A DNA stretch of 64,000 bases from Psychrobacter cibarius (GTDB lineage Bacteria; Pseudomonadota; Gammaproteobacteria; Pseudomonadales; Moraxellaceae): positions 1,488,001-1,552,000 of the forward strand of contig CP131612.1 in the NCBI GenBank assembly GCA_030686115.1, written 5' to 3'. The notes beneath the pieces were generated by a model. It saw only the letters and a list, made by a program, of their open reading frames with translations. It had not been told where the DNA came from and did not search any database. Within the stretch, counting starts at the first letter, position 1. Each line of letters opens with the position of its first letter. The position numbers were made by a program, and so were the translations under genes. Below, piece by piece: positions 16,917 to 26,558 of this stretch.

Positions 16917-18863
16917 TCAATAACCAACGACTGCCGCATCAACGATACGCGGATCAGACGAGCCGTAGACACCATTTGGCGTAATCATAATCGACTGGGT
17001 TGAGCCCATGGCTGATTTTGGACTGACCGTATGACCCATTGATTCAAGCTTTTTAACCGTATCAATATTCAGTGCTTTTTCGACCCGAATCTCATCAGGC
17101 AGCCATTGGTCATGAATACGCGGTGCGTGAGTGGCTTCAGCGATATTCATATCATGATCGATGACGTTCGAGATTATTTGGGTGACAGTAGTAATGATAC
17201 GGCTACCACCAGGGCTACCCGTGACGATATATGGTTTACTGTCTTTAAAGACCAGTGTTGGACTCATAGAAGACAATGGGCGTTTATTGGCTTCAACGGC
17301 ATTGGCATCACCGCCGATTAAGCCATAACCATTTGGCACACCCGGTTTGGCAGAAAAATCGTCCATCTCATTATTGAGCAATATCCCCGTACCTTCAGCG
17401 ACAAGACCTGTGCCATAAGAGAAGTTTAGCGTATAAGTATTGGCTATTGCATTGCCATCTTTATCAACGATAGAGAAATGCGTGGTCTGATCACTTTCAT
17501 ACGGTAGAGGGTTGTTGGCTTTAATGGTAGACGCTGGCGTGGCTTTGTCTGGATTGATTAAGGTGCGTAGTTTATCCGCATAAGCCTGAGAAGCTAAACC
17601 GCTGGCAGGCACATCGATAAAGTCAGAATCACCTAAGTACTCTGCGCGATCCGCATAAGCCAACTGCATCGCCTCAGCCATTAAATGAATGGTTTGCGCG
17701 CTGTTTTGACCGTAGTCTTTTAGCGGATAACCTTCTAAAATATTTAAAATCTGCACGATATGAATGCCACCAGAAGACGGTGGTGGCATGGAGACAATCT
17801 CATAACCACGATAATCGCCTTTGACGGGCTCGCGAGCGATAGCTTCATAATTTGCTAAATCTTGTAAGCTCATGCTACCACCAGCCTCATTGACCGCTTT
17901 GACCAACTTACTTGCGGTTTCTCCTTTATAGAATCCATCCGCCCCTTTTGCGGCAATGAGCTTAAGCGATTTTGCCAATTCAGGCTGTTTTAAACGTTCG
18001 CCCGGTTGATAGGCGCTACCATCAGGTTTAAAAAATATCTTTTTCGTGCTTGGCCATTTTTGCATGCGATCGCTTAATGCTGTGAGTGACTCAGACAGAC
18101 CTGCTGTGACTTCTATACCGTCCTCAGCCAGTGCAATCGCTGGTGCCATCACTTGTCCGCGGCTCATGGTGCCATGATCTTCTAATGCTTTAAGTAATCC
18201 TGCGACCGTTCCCGGTACACCAACTGCTAGACCGTGATAACGAGACAAGTCGCTGACCGCATTGCCATCCTCATCGAGATACATATCACGCGAGGCGCTA
18301 CTCGGTGCTTTTTCACGGTAATCGAGTGCCACCGTTTTGCCTTGCTTGGCATCATAAATCATCATAAATCCACCACCGCCAATGTTACCTGCGCGCGGCA
18401 AAGTTACTGCTAAGGCAAAGCCAACGGCGACGCCAGCATCAACCGCATTACCACCGTCTTTTAAAATCTTGAGTCCAATATCAGAGGCGAGGGCTTCTTG
18501 GGTGGCGACCATACCGTTCTTTGCCCAAACAGGGTGGTGAATCGCATCTTCAGAATAGATGGCTTGATCGGTCTTGGCATTGTTAATCGTGGAAGTGAGG
18601 GCATTGATTTTGGCTCTTGTCACACGCTGAGTTTCAGATATTACAGTAGGATTATCAGCCATAATCGCGAGATTGATGGCGCTAGTGTTAATCGATGTTG
18701 GGTTGATAGTAGTTGATTGATTGGTTGTCGGCTCAAGCGCGTGAGCAGACAGTGATACTAAAAATGTGCTACTGATTAACAAAATAGCCGCTTTAATATT
18801 TGCTCTACCTTGAGGATTATTGTCAGCAGTGCGTATGTTGTTTTTTGATATAGAGGTTGGCAT
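16917..18863 (-). CDS. ggt: Gamma-glutamyltransferase precursor
   Basis: A periplasmic enzyme that cleaves or transfers the gamma-glutamyl group of glutathione. It is made as one 648-residue precursor: a signal peptide (about residues 20-42, hydrophobic run ending SAHA), a large subunit containing NIGGGGFMMIYD and DYREKAP, and a small subunit beginning at the autoprocessing nucleophile Thr460 in SDQTTHFSIVDKDGNA. Downstream, LLNNEMDDF and TGSPGGSRIITT match substrate-binding and oxyanion segments. The long N-terminus between signal and core is rich in Asn and Thr. Start ATG 18863 follows AAAGGAC. It stands alone behind a bidirectional terminator. Confidence 0.95.
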   Translation of the reverse strand: MPTSISKNNIRTADNNPQGRANIKAAILLISSTFLVSLSAHALEPTTNQSTTINPTSINTSAINLAIMADNPTVISETQRVTRAKINALTSTINNAKTDQAIYSEDAIHHPVWAKNGMVATQEALASDIGLKILKDGGNAVDAGVAVGFALAVTLPRAGNIGGGGFMMIYDAKQGKTVALDYREKAPSSASRDMYLDEDGNAVSDLSRYHGLAVGVPGTVAGLLKALEDHGTMSRGQVMAPAIALAEDGIEVTAGLSESLTALSDRMQKWPSTKKIFFKPDGSAYQPGERLKQPELAKSLKLIAAKGADGFYKGETASKLVKAVNEAGGSMSLQDLANYEAIAREPVKGDYRGYEIVSMPPPSSGGIHIVQILNILEGYPLKDYGQNSAQTIHLMAEAMQLAYADRAEYLGDSDFIDVPASGLASQAYADKLRTLINPDKATPASTIKANNPLPYESDQTTHFSIVDKDGNAIANTYTLNFSYGTGLVAEGTGILLNNEMDDFSAKPGVPNGYGLIGGDANAVEANKRPLSSMSPTLVFKDSKPYIVTGSPGGSRIITTVTQIISNVIDHDMNIAEATHAPRIHDQWLPDEIRVEKALNIDTVKKLESMGHTVSPKSAMGSTQSIMITPNGVYGSSDPRIVDAAVVGY

Positions 18864-19043
18864 TGTAAAGTCCTTTTTACTTGGGCGAGAAAGCAGTAGT
18901 GAGAAAGTTATTTTGTATAAAAAAATCTAAGTATTTTCTTAATAAATAGGTTCTAATATTACTAAATTGTAACGCATTGTGATATAAATAACGGTACTAA
19001 TGTACACTAATTATAGACTGGCTATTTATACAAAGAGATTACT

Positions 19044-21125
19044 ATGTCATCAAATCATATTAATAATCATAATCGACAGCGCTACTCTGAGATGACGAGT
19101 CATCATTCGTCTATCAATAATAACGATCATGTATATCAGGTAGGTAAATTGACGTCTATCGCCTTGCTGGTTGGCACTACGTCTCTGGCTCTTTTGGGCT
19201 GTCAATCAAGCCCAGCGGTATCGTCGACTGCTGTATCAAAAAGTATGATCGATTTTAGTACCGCCGATAGTGCACAGAGCCAAGCACAAGGACGCGCATT
19301 TAATGCTAGCCTCACAGCCAAATCTGAGCGTTATCAGCAATTATTTGACCAAGAAAAATACCCCAATACTGACAATCAAGCCAAATCACATTTACTGGCG
19401 GCTATTCGTCAGCATCTTGCAACAGAACACGTAGCAGTCTCGCAAGCCAATTATCAAGCCGTTCCTTTTATTGATCCAGATAGCATTGATGCAGGCTCTA
19501 GTAGCTTGCTTAGAACAATTATAGAAGCCTATGCTTATGAGCCTGAGGATTTAGACAATGATTATTTAGACGGCGATTCTTTATATAACGATGATAACGA
19601 AAGTGGGTCGAATGATAATGATGGCAGTTATGACTATGATGACTCCGATCTAGCAGAAGCTAGTGAGGAAACAGCTGTAGACGAGGCAGAAGTAGACGAG
19701 GTTAGTGAATATGGTGATTATGATGTCATCGATGCCGATGAGACCGTTGATGATGAGTATAACTACGATGAAGACGGCTACAATCCAGACGGTTACAATG
19801 AATATGGCTACAATCGAGAGGGTTACGACAGCGATGGCTATAATGAATATGGCAATGCAGAGGGCGGCATTCTCTCAGGGGTTTCGAACTTAAAGCCCAA
19901 AACTCTGTTAAAAAGCTATGAAGCCGTACAAATGGCAAAACAACAATCAGAGGATGTAGAACAAGGTAGCCAATCATCAACGCCATCTACGGGCGTCATT
20001 GGTCAAATGCTGAGTATGTTCCATCGCACGCCGGAACAGATAGCTGCGTCAAATGCTTATCAATATCAAAATTTAACGTTTAATAGTGTCAGTCAGTACA
20101 AACCCAAACAGCGACAACTGCAAAGCGTCTATAGCTATGACTATGTGACGCCGACGATTGCCTCATCCATACAGATACCGTTAGCGTTCGATTTTAACCA
20201 TAGTAAAGTCACGGTAGACCCATCGGCAATCATGCCTATTGTGGCGCTTGTTAATCCTGAAAATACCCCTTTACCTAACCAGATGGCCTCGCATATCGTT
20301 AGTTTTGGGTTGCCCGAGAGTATTACCGCGCAGCTGCCGCCAGCAGTGCTTTACGATGCCGCCATTGCTGCCATACAGAGCAGCATGGCAGAACTTGCGC
20401 CTGAGCATTTTAGCGCGGTAGATATTCGCAGTGATGCTTTTGCCAAAGAAGTCGGTGCGAGCCAAGCGGTAAAAGTCTATTTTGGCAGTAAGCAAAGTGG
20501 TGAGATGATCGGCAAAACCCTAAAATACATGACAAAGTCGCTACAGGATTATGTCGATGCCAATCCACAGAAATATCCTGATGGCGCTATGCTAAGAACT
20601 GCGCTTGCGAAAGTGCAGCTATACAATAAAGGCTACCAAAGTACGGATGTAGGTTCGCTTTTGCAGCTAATTGAAGCCATCGGTCCGATATCTTTTAATC
20701 AGATAAATTACTATTATTTAGACCGCTCAGATCGCCTGCTTGGTAAGCAGCAACGGGTAAATATCGGTGGCGATTTGATGGGTTCGACAACCAGCGTGCT
20801 CAATCAAGTACGCTATGATAAAAGCAGTTTTAATAAACATGTACTAACGCCTTTGTTGACCGAGTCTTTTGGCGCAAATGCTAAAGCCGCTATTGATGGC
20901 AATGCATGGATGGCAGAGCAACGCCAACAAAAAGACAGACTGCAAGCGGCACGTGATGCCCGCTATGACTATAGTGGGAGCAGTGATGATTACAATGATG
21001 ATGACTATAGTAGCGATTATGCAGATGGTGATAGCGGCTATGATGCAGCAGAATATGACAGTTTTGATAGTCAAGATGACACTGATATCGAAGACGATGC
21101 TGACAACAGGGTAGACGGTCAATAA
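19044..21125 (+). CDS. Unrecognised acidic lipoprotein with Gly-Tyr-Asn/Asp repeats
   Basis: I do not recognise this 693-residue protein. A 34-residue polar N-terminus precedes a hydrophobic segment ending in the lipobox LLGC (Cys53), so it is probably a lipoprotein. Residues about 170-275 are very acidic and include short repeats of the form DGYNxxGYN (19756-19860). A folded-looking part of about 330 residues follows (IQIPLAFDFNHSKVTVDP, PPAVLYDAAIAAIQSSM), and the last 50 residues are again Asp/Tyr/Ser-rich. The alternative start at residue 17 would shorten the polar leader. A second lipoprotein gene follows 44 bp downstream. The acidic Tyr-rich segments could bind cations or cell-wall material, but this is a guess. 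Confidence 0.75.
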   Translation: MSSNHINNHNRQRYSEMTSHHSSINNNDHVYQVGKLTSIALLVGTTSLALLGCQSSPAVSSTAVSKSMIDFSTADSAQSQAQGRAFNASLTAKSERYQQLFDQEKYPNTDNQAKSHLLAAIRQHLATEHVAVSQANYQAVPFIDPDSIDAGSSSLLRTIIEAYAYEPEDLDNDYLDGDSLYNDDNESGSNDNDGSYDYDDSDLAEASEETAVDEAEVDEVSEYGDYDVIDADETVDDEYNYDEDGYNPDGYNEYGYNREGYDSDGYNEYGNAEGGILSGVSNLKPKTLLKSYEAVQMAKQQSEDVEQGSQSSTPSTGVIGQMLSMFHRTPEQIAASNAYQYQNLTFNSVSQYKPKQRQLQSVYSYDYVTPTIASSIQIPLAFDFNHSKVTVDPSAIMPIVALVNPENTPLPNQMASHIVSFGLPESITAQLPPAVLYDAAIAAIQSSMAELAPEHFSAVDIRSDAFAKEVGASQAVKVYFGSKQSGEMIGKTLKYMTKSLQDYVDANPQKYPDGAMLRTALAKVQLYNKGYQSTDVGSLLQLIEAIGPISFNQINYYYLDRSDRLLGKQQRVNIGGDLMGSTTSVLNQVRYDKSSFNKHVLTPLLTESFGANAKAAIDGNAWMAEQRQQKDRLQAARDARYDYSGSSDDYNDDDYSSDYADGDSGYDAAEYDSFDSQDDTDIEDDADNRVDGQ

Positions 21126-21169
21126 CGCTATCTTGTCATGTTCAAGCACACATCTATTAAGGATAAAAA

Positions 21170-22807
21170 ATGAAAAAAGTACATAAAATCATTGCAAGTC
21201 ACCTTCCGTCAGCGAGCCTTGCATCAGTTCTTAATGGCAATCGCCTATTTGCTGGTGCATTAGTCACAGGGGCATTGTTATTAACGGGCTGCCAATCTAC
21301 CAGTCTTGACCACTCTAATGCTACGACTGCCAAGCAAACGCCAGTAGCAGCCAAAACAGCATTGGCGACTGCGTTACAGAAACAGCGCCGACAGTCTTTT
21401 AGTTACCATAGCAATCTGGAGATCAGTAACGAGCAGCAGTTTAGCGATATAAATATTGAAATAGATGCTAAAGCGCCAGTCGCCTCAGGCTATATCGATG
21501 AATACTGCGAAGACACACATGATCAAGCATATGCCGCCTTGCTTTCTCAAGCAGAAGCGCAAAATAAAGATATTTTAGTGGCAGATTATGATGCTCAGCG
21601 AACGGTGCTCAAAGACACTTATCTTGAGTGTACGGATGCCTATGAGGCATGGGTAGAGAGTAAATATGATAGTGAAATCACTGTGCCAGCATTTTACCAA
21701 CAGTTATTTGACAATTACGACGACCGAGCAACAGCGCAAGATATCAAAAAAGCAAAGTTGCTAGATGCTTATGTGCTAAAGCCGCTGTCTATCAATGCAC
21801 AAGGCGTCTATCAGCCAATGGCTGGTAAGGCGACGATGCTGGCGAGCGTGCAGTATCAAGCGCGTAATCATCAAAGCAGCATGAATCAGCCAATTTATCT
21901 GGATTTGAAAAACGGTAATATTTATCTATGGGCAGATAATTTTGCGATGTTTAATTCAGAACTGTTAGATGACAAGCTCGGCACAAAGTGGCGCAACAAA
22001 TGGTTAAAGCTAGCCATTGATGATGGCACCTTACCCAAAGGCTTTGGTAGTGAGTTGATAAAAAGCCACTTTGCCGCGTTAGATGCCACATTTGATGCCG
22101 CACCTATTAGCCAGTTTGATTATGTCGCCCCTAATACGCTAGCCTCGCTCTCTCCCAAGTTACCCGCGCATCAGCTACCAGCAATGCTAGCAAGCAACCA
22201 AGTCATTCGCCGTGTACAAAGTGCTGAGAGTTATGAGCAGTTTTATCAAGATTATATGCGCATCGTTTACGAGCGGATGAGTCAGCGATATCCAGAACTG
22301 GTCAAAGAAAGCGCGGCTTACGAGGTAGGCAACACAGATGCTGATACATTTACCAGTAAAGCGTTAGTGCAGCAGATGCTAGCAATGATAAAAAGTGGTA
22401 TGGATAGTGGCAGTGAGGCAAGAGAGGAAACAATGGCAGAGGCAAAAGAAAAGACGGCAGAAAGTGCAATGCTATCAAATTCAGAGACGCAAGAGTTGTA
22501 TGGATTTGATAAGCGTGGTCAGCTCAAATGGCAGCATATGCGCAGTGAGCTTCCGAGCGAAACCGCCGCTAGTAAGAACATGGTCATAGATGTTTTGCAA
22601 CAGTATTCCGCTATAAGCGCCAAAAACATGGTATTTCCCAATTTACCAAACGATGTACAAGTGCCTAATGCCAGTAATAGTATTGATATGCGCGAGTATG
22701 GTAGCGAGCTGATGCAGTATTATCGTGATGGCAATGGTACTGCGATGGGTAAGATGATGTTTAGTGTCATGCCACTGGCTAAAGAGAAGTTTGGAGCGAT
22801 TGAATAA
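21170..22807 (+). CDS. Unrecognised lipoprotein, partner of the preceding gene
   Basis: A 545-residue protein of unknown family. The signal region ends in the lipobox LLTGC (Cys41). The mature protein has a dispersed-helix N-terminal part, a beta-looking central part (QPIYLDLKNGNIYLWADNF) and a C-terminal helical part with a Glu/Ala/Lys-rich stretch around residues 410-440. Two cysteines (near residues 105 and 149) could form a disulfide in the periplasm. The ATG at 21170 follows TAAGGATAAAAA. It is 44 bp behind the previous lipoprotein gene, so co-expression is likely, and the two share a layout of lipobox plus central beta region, suggesting distant paralogy. Confidence 0.75.
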   Translation: MKKVHKIIASHLPSASLASVLNGNRLFAGALVTGALLLTGCQSTSLDHSNATTAKQTPVAAKTALATALQKQRRQSFSYHSNLEISNEQQFSDINIEIDAKAPVASGYIDEYCEDTHDQAYAALLSQAEAQNKDILVADYDAQRTVLKDTYLECTDAYEAWVESKYDSEITVPAFYQQLFDNYDDRATAQDIKKAKLLDAYVLKPLSINAQGVYQPMAGKATMLASVQYQARNHQSSMNQPIYLDLKNGNIYLWADNFAMFNSELLDDKLGTKWRNKWLKLAIDDGTLPKGFGSELIKSHFAALDATFDAAPISQFDYVAPNTLASLSPKLPAHQLPAMLASNQVIRRVQSAESYEQFYQDYMRIVYERMSQRYPELVKESAAYEVGNTDADTFTSKALVQQMLAMIKSGMDSGSEAREETMAEAKEKTAESAMLSNSETQELYGFDKRGQLKWQHMRSELPSETAASKNMVIDVLQQYSAISAKNMVFPNLPNDVQVPNASNSIDMREYGSELMQYYRDGNGTAMGKMMFSVMPLAKEKFGAIE

Positions 22808-22871
22808 TTCAGTACGGCGCCAGAAAGATCTTTAAAATGACAGGTTTATTTGAATCTAAATATCTTGAACC

Positions 22872-22904
22872 AAAAAGCGCACCGTTTATACGATGCGCTT
22901 TTTT
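22872..22904. terminator. Bidirectional terminator
   Basis: AAAAAGCGCA (22872-22881) pairs with TGCGCTTTTT (22894-22903). It ends the lipoprotein pair on the plus strand and the Spy-like gene on the minus strand. Confidence 0.85.
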
Positions 22905-22968
22905 ATGTGTTCATAATCAGTCTTATAGGACATTCAGTATGAATGCAAAATAGCCTATTAATGACGAA

Positions 22969-23511
22969 TTACATGCCTTGATGTGGTTTGCCATGCATTT
23001 TACCGTGCTCTGAGCCTTTATGACCTTTCGCCATTTTTTCAGCTTTTAATTTAGCAAGTTTTGCTCGTTGCTCAGCAGTCAATACTTGAGAGATAGCATG
23101 TTGAGTCTGTACTCGCTCAATGAAGCGCTGCTTGGTTTTAGCCGCTTGCTGATCAGCTAAGCGATTGACTGCCGCTGTATTTAGAGTGCTACTATTAGTC
23201 AATGCTTGCATCTGTTGCTGCATTTGCGCCCGTTCCAATTTGTTTTTTGTACGGTCAGCTTTACGATCGCCGTGTTGTGCTTGCATGATGGCTTTGATTT
23301 GCGCTTGTTGCGTTGCTGTTAGATCTAGTTGCGACATTGGACCTCTCATGCCGCCTTTTTTCATACCACCTTTTTTCATGCCATCTTTATGCTGCATTTT
23401 ACTGGTCGTTGGTGTGGTATCAGTGGTTGCATTAACACTGGTACAAGCCGTTACGGTGAAAATGCTAGACATTGCTAATACTGAGCCCATTAATAATTTT
23501 TTCATCATCAT
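22969..23511 (-). CDS. Spy/CpxP-like periplasmic protein
   Basis: A 180-residue exported protein. The signal sequence is MMMKKLLMGSVLAMSSIFTV and a Cys follows in VTACTS, so it may be a lipoprotein. The mature part is basic and helical, with two LTxxQ motifs (DLTATQQAQI and VLTAEQRAKL), the mark of the Spy/CpxP superfamily of periplasmic chaperones and envelope-stress sensors. The C-terminus is Lys/His/Gly-rich (KGHKGSEHGKMHGKPHQGM), which may bind metal. It diverges from a CpxR/CpxA-like pair, just as cpxP diverges from cpxRA in enterobacteria. ATG triplet at 23511-23503 follows AAGGTA. Confidence 0.82.
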   Translation of the reverse strand: MMMKKLLMGSVLAMSSIFTVTACTSVNATTDTTPTTSKMQHKDGMKKGGMKKGGMRGPMSQLDLTATQQAQIKAIMQAQHGDRKADRTKNKLERAQMQQQMQALTNSSTLNTAAVNRLADQQAAKTKQRFIERVQTQHAISQVLTAEQRAKLAKLKAEKMAKGHKGSEHGKMHGKPHQGM

Positions 23512-23772
23512 TACCTTAATTTATGGTGCATACGTTATTGGTTGCGAAAAAATCAGTTTTTATCTGATCAGCTTATGAACAGTAAGTGCCCCGGATAGCC
23601 ACTATCCATCATAGCTTGTTATCAGTATTTGTCGCTGATAGACGCTATATTACGACAGTTAGAGGTTACGAACATTTATGAAGTATTAAGAAAGGTAACG
23701 TTTATAGCGAATCGATAAGCAATTGACTGATAATATGGCTCATAAAGCGATTTAACGCTTAAGGAGAAAGAT

Positions 23773-24471
23773 GTGCCACACATACTACTAGGCGATGATG
23801 ACGAAGAGTTGACCCAATTGTTACAAGAATACTTGCACAATCATGGGGTGACATGCGACTGCGTTCACGATGGTGAGGCTGTCATACAGAAACTCAAAAA
23901 CGCGAGCAATAATGTGCTGAATGGCGCTGCTGCTTACGATTTGCTGGTGCTAGATATTATGATGCCAAAAATCGATGGATTGAGTGTCTTGCGTCAATTG
24001 CCCAATATCAGTGATATCCCTGTCATCATGCTGACCGCAAAAGGGGAGGAGATTGATCGTATCATTGGGCTTGAACTTGGTGCTGATGATTATATTACCA
24101 AACCCTGCAATCCTAGAGAACTGCTGGCACGTATCAATGCCGTCATCAAACGCACCAGCGCAGCGATATCAGAGCATACGCCGCTACCAGAGAGCCGTTT
24201 GCATCTGAATCAAAACCAGCGGCTTTGTCAGATAGATGGCATAGAACTACAAGTGACGGGGACAGAATTTGATTTGTTGGTTGCTCTACTGAAGCAAAAA
24301 GGTGAGGTGGTGAGCAAAGCGTGGCTGTCAGAGCATGTTTTACAACGTGAATTACAGCCGTTCGACCGTAGCCTTGATGTGCATGTCTCGCGACTCCGCA
24401 AAAAACTCCAACCTTTTCATGATGAGCCTATCAAGGCGGTTCGTGGTAAAGGCTATCAGCTGGTATTGTAA
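23773..24471 (+). CDS. cpxR: CpxR-like response regulator (OmpR family)
   Basis: A 232-residue OmpR/PhoB-type regulator. The receiver domain has the acidic pocket GDDDEE, phosphoacceptor Asp61 in LLVLDIMMPKIDG, and the conserved Lys in ADDYITKP. The C-terminal winged helix contains LHLNQNQRLCQIDGIELQVTGTE-like strands and SLDVHVSRLRKKL. It starts at GTG 23773 with a strong AAGGAG seven bases upstream. Its stop overlaps the kinase start by one base (TAATG). The divergent Spy/CpxP-like gene supports an envelope-stress function; the name cpxR is by analogy. Confidence 0.87.
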   Translation: MPHILLGDDDEELTQLLQEYLHNHGVTCDCVHDGEAVIQKLKNASNNVLNGAAAYDLLVLDIMMPKIDGLSVLRQLPNISDIPVIMLTAKGEEIDRIIGLELGADDYITKPCNPRELLARINAVIKRTSAAISEHTPLPESRLHLNQNQRLCQIDGIELQVTGTEFDLLVALLKQKGEVVSKAWLSEHVLQRELQPFDRSLDVHVSRLRKKLQPFHDEPIKAVRGKGYQLVL

Positions 24472-26141
24472 TGACGGACTTATCGATGAACGCTTCCAAG
24501 AAAGCTATTAACCATAAAACGCTTAAGCAAACCCCAAAGTTTAAAGTGCGAATCACACTGTTTTGGCGTTTGTTTCTAAGTCTATTATTAACAATTATAA
24601 TCACCTCTATTTTATCGATCATGGTGGAGCGTTGGCTGGTCGAAAAAGCACTAACGGCTCGCATGAACGTACAAACTGATAGTTTATTGATTAAGCGTCA
24701 AGAAATGGTTGAGGCATTAAGAGCGGGTGATTTAAGTACAGTTAAGCAGATGTATCGTCAGGACCGTCAACTCATGAATCAGATAAGTGTTTACGATGAA
24801 GAAGGGGCAATTATATTTCCGCGTTATCGCAATAGAGATGAGCGTAGGCAAAAAGGTATGCAGGGTAGTCGGCGTGAAGTAGGGCAACTATCAATGCAGC
24901 CATCAGTGCAATCAATGGCAGATCAGCCCAGTGTAGACAATAACAGGACTAACCGTCACGATGATAATAATAAAATGTCGAATAATAAGTCGTCATTCTT
25001 AAACCATATTCTGCAACCGATGATGCCAAATAGCGCTACGCTAGCTGATTTCGACACTCGCCCTGAGCTGGCTGATGTGACGGTCGTCTTACCAGATGAG
25101 CAGTCTGTCATTATACAGTTACGTCCGCATTTGCGTTTTGCTGATGTTATGGCGTTGCAACGTGGCAATTTTCCCATACGTTTGCTATTTATTCTCGTTT
25201 TTAGCGTCTTGGTTTGTATTTGGCTGAGCCGTACAATGACTCAGCGTATCCGCCGTGTACAAAATACCGTACACCGTCTGATTGATGGCGATTATCAGAC
25301 CCACCCAGACCTATCAAAAATGGGAGATGATGAGCTTGGTTTACTCGCGAAAGATGTGGCTAAGCTATCAAAACGGTTGGCTGAGAGTGAGCTGGCACGC
25401 AAACAGATGCTCAGTGATATCTCGCACGAGCTACGATCGCCACTGGCACGTCTAGACGTTGCGACTGAGCTGACTCGCGACTTTGCACCGAATGCCAGTC
25501 GTTATCTCGACCGTATCGATAAAGAGTCGGCGCGGATGAATGAGTTGATTGAGCAAATCATTCATATTCAATCTCTACAAATGCAGCAATATACGATCGA
25601 CAATATAGAAAACGAAGTGGTTGATATTTCTGACATTATTAGTGAAATTGGACAAGACGTTTGTTTTGAGTTTCAGCATAAAAACGTGCGCTGGCAATGG
25701 CAGCCGAGTCATGCATTGGTGGCAGACGTTTCATCTACCACTGATTCAACAACGCCTTGGACAGTGCTTGGCAATCAAGAACAGCTGCATAGTGCGCTTG
25801 AAAATGTCATTCGTAATGCTTTTATGCATACGGCCTCTGATTCAACAGTCATTGCTGACATTAAAAAAGTGGAGATGGAAGGCAATAAGCCTGCACTTCA
25901 AATCAGCATCACAGACGAGGGTGGTGGCATCGCGGATAAGGACTTGGAGCGTATTTTTCAGCCCTTTGTACGGCTTGACTCGGCTCGCCATCGTGAAACG
26001 GGGGGTTATGGTTTGGGGCTGGCAATCGTTCATGCCGTGGTAATGGCACACAAGGGTCAGATTCATGTCTATAATCGCCAAGATGATATCCAAGGGCTGG
26101 TGATGCAAATAACATTGCCTGTTAACTCTGAAGGGGACTAA
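24471..26141 (+). CDS. cpxA: CpxA-like sensor histidine kinase
   Basis: A 556-residue inner-membrane kinase. One membrane segment lies near residues 26-48 and a second near 235-255. They bracket a periplasmic sensor of about 185 residues, with a polar insertion rich in Gln, Asn and Asp around residues 130-175. A HAMP region follows (RTMTQRIRRVQNTVHRL), then the DHp domain with phospho-His319 in SDISHELRSPLARL, the N box in ENVIRNAFMHT, and G boxes DEGGGI and GGYGLGLAIV. The SHELRSPLARL motif is typical of CpxA-type kinases. It is translationally coupled to the regulator. Confidence 0.87.
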   Translation: MTDLSMNASKKAINHKTLKQTPKFKVRITLFWRLFLSLLLTIIITSILSIMVERWLVEKALTARMNVQTDSLLIKRQEMVEALRAGDLSTVKQMYRQDRQLMNQISVYDEEGAIIFPRYRNRDERRQKGMQGSRREVGQLSMQPSVQSMADQPSVDNNRTNRHDDNNKMSNNKSSFLNHILQPMMPNSATLADFDTRPELADVTVVLPDEQSVIIQLRPHLRFADVMALQRGNFPIRLLFILVFSVLVCIWLSRTMTQRIRRVQNTVHRLIDGDYQTHPDLSKMGDDELGLLAKDVAKLSKRLAESELARKQMLSDISHELRSPLARLDVATELTRDFAPNASRYLDRIDKESARMNELIEQIIHIQSLQMQQYTIDNIENEVVDISDIISEIGQDVCFEFQHKNVRWQWQPSHALVADVSSTTDSTTPWTVLGNQEQLHSALENVIRNAFMHTASDSTVIADIKKVEMEGNKPALQISITDEGGGIADKDLERIFQPFVRLDSARHRETGGYGLGLAIVHAVVMAHKGQIHVYNRQDDIQGLVMQITLPVNSEGD

Positions 26142-26558
26142 GAGCAGCAGAAAGTGGCGAACACGCGCTGAAAACATCTCTAAAGTGTGTGTATAAGCGT
26201 GTGTTTTATTAAGTTCCAAAGCGGATTATTTCAAAAAAGTGGGAGCATTCAATATAAGCAAGGAGCAAAAAACATCTATATATTCATTTTTTGTTATATA
26301 ATTGGATGAACGGTAATAAATGCCCGATGAGCGGCATTGTCTCTCTCTATATATTCGGTAATACTAATATATAGAGAGAGCGATTAGGGCTTTTCAAGAT
26401 AAAAAGTGTTAGTTGTTGGTTAACAAGATAAATGATGAACAAAAAACATTTACTCATTGCCAGCCGATAACGTGTTTTATTTTGTGATATCGACTCTCTG
26501 CAAGATGGATATTATCTCTGATTTTTAAATCTGACCAGTCTGTAAGGGAGTGCACACT
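26142..26558. other. Intergenic region upstream of the adhesin gene
   Basis: 417 bp, AT-rich. The notable feature is the perfect 15-bp hairpin at 26341-26380, listed separately. The adhesin ribosome binding site AAGGGAG lies at 26544-26550. The adhesin promoter cannot be placed with confidence. Confidence 0.5.
26341..26380. promoter_or_regulatory. Perfect 15-bp inverted repeat upstream of the adhesin
   Basis: CTCTCTCTATATATT (26341-26355) and its exact complement AATATATAGAGAGAG (26366-26380) flank a 10-base loop. There is no T-run, so it is not a standard terminator. It lies about 180 bp before the adhesin start and could be a regulator site, a leader RNA structure or a recombination site. 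Confidence 0.55.

Noticed and set aside
26550..26558. GTG at 26550 as the adhesin start
   Set aside because: It overlaps the AAGGGAG ribosome binding site; ATG 26559 gives correct spacing and begins the ESPR sequence.
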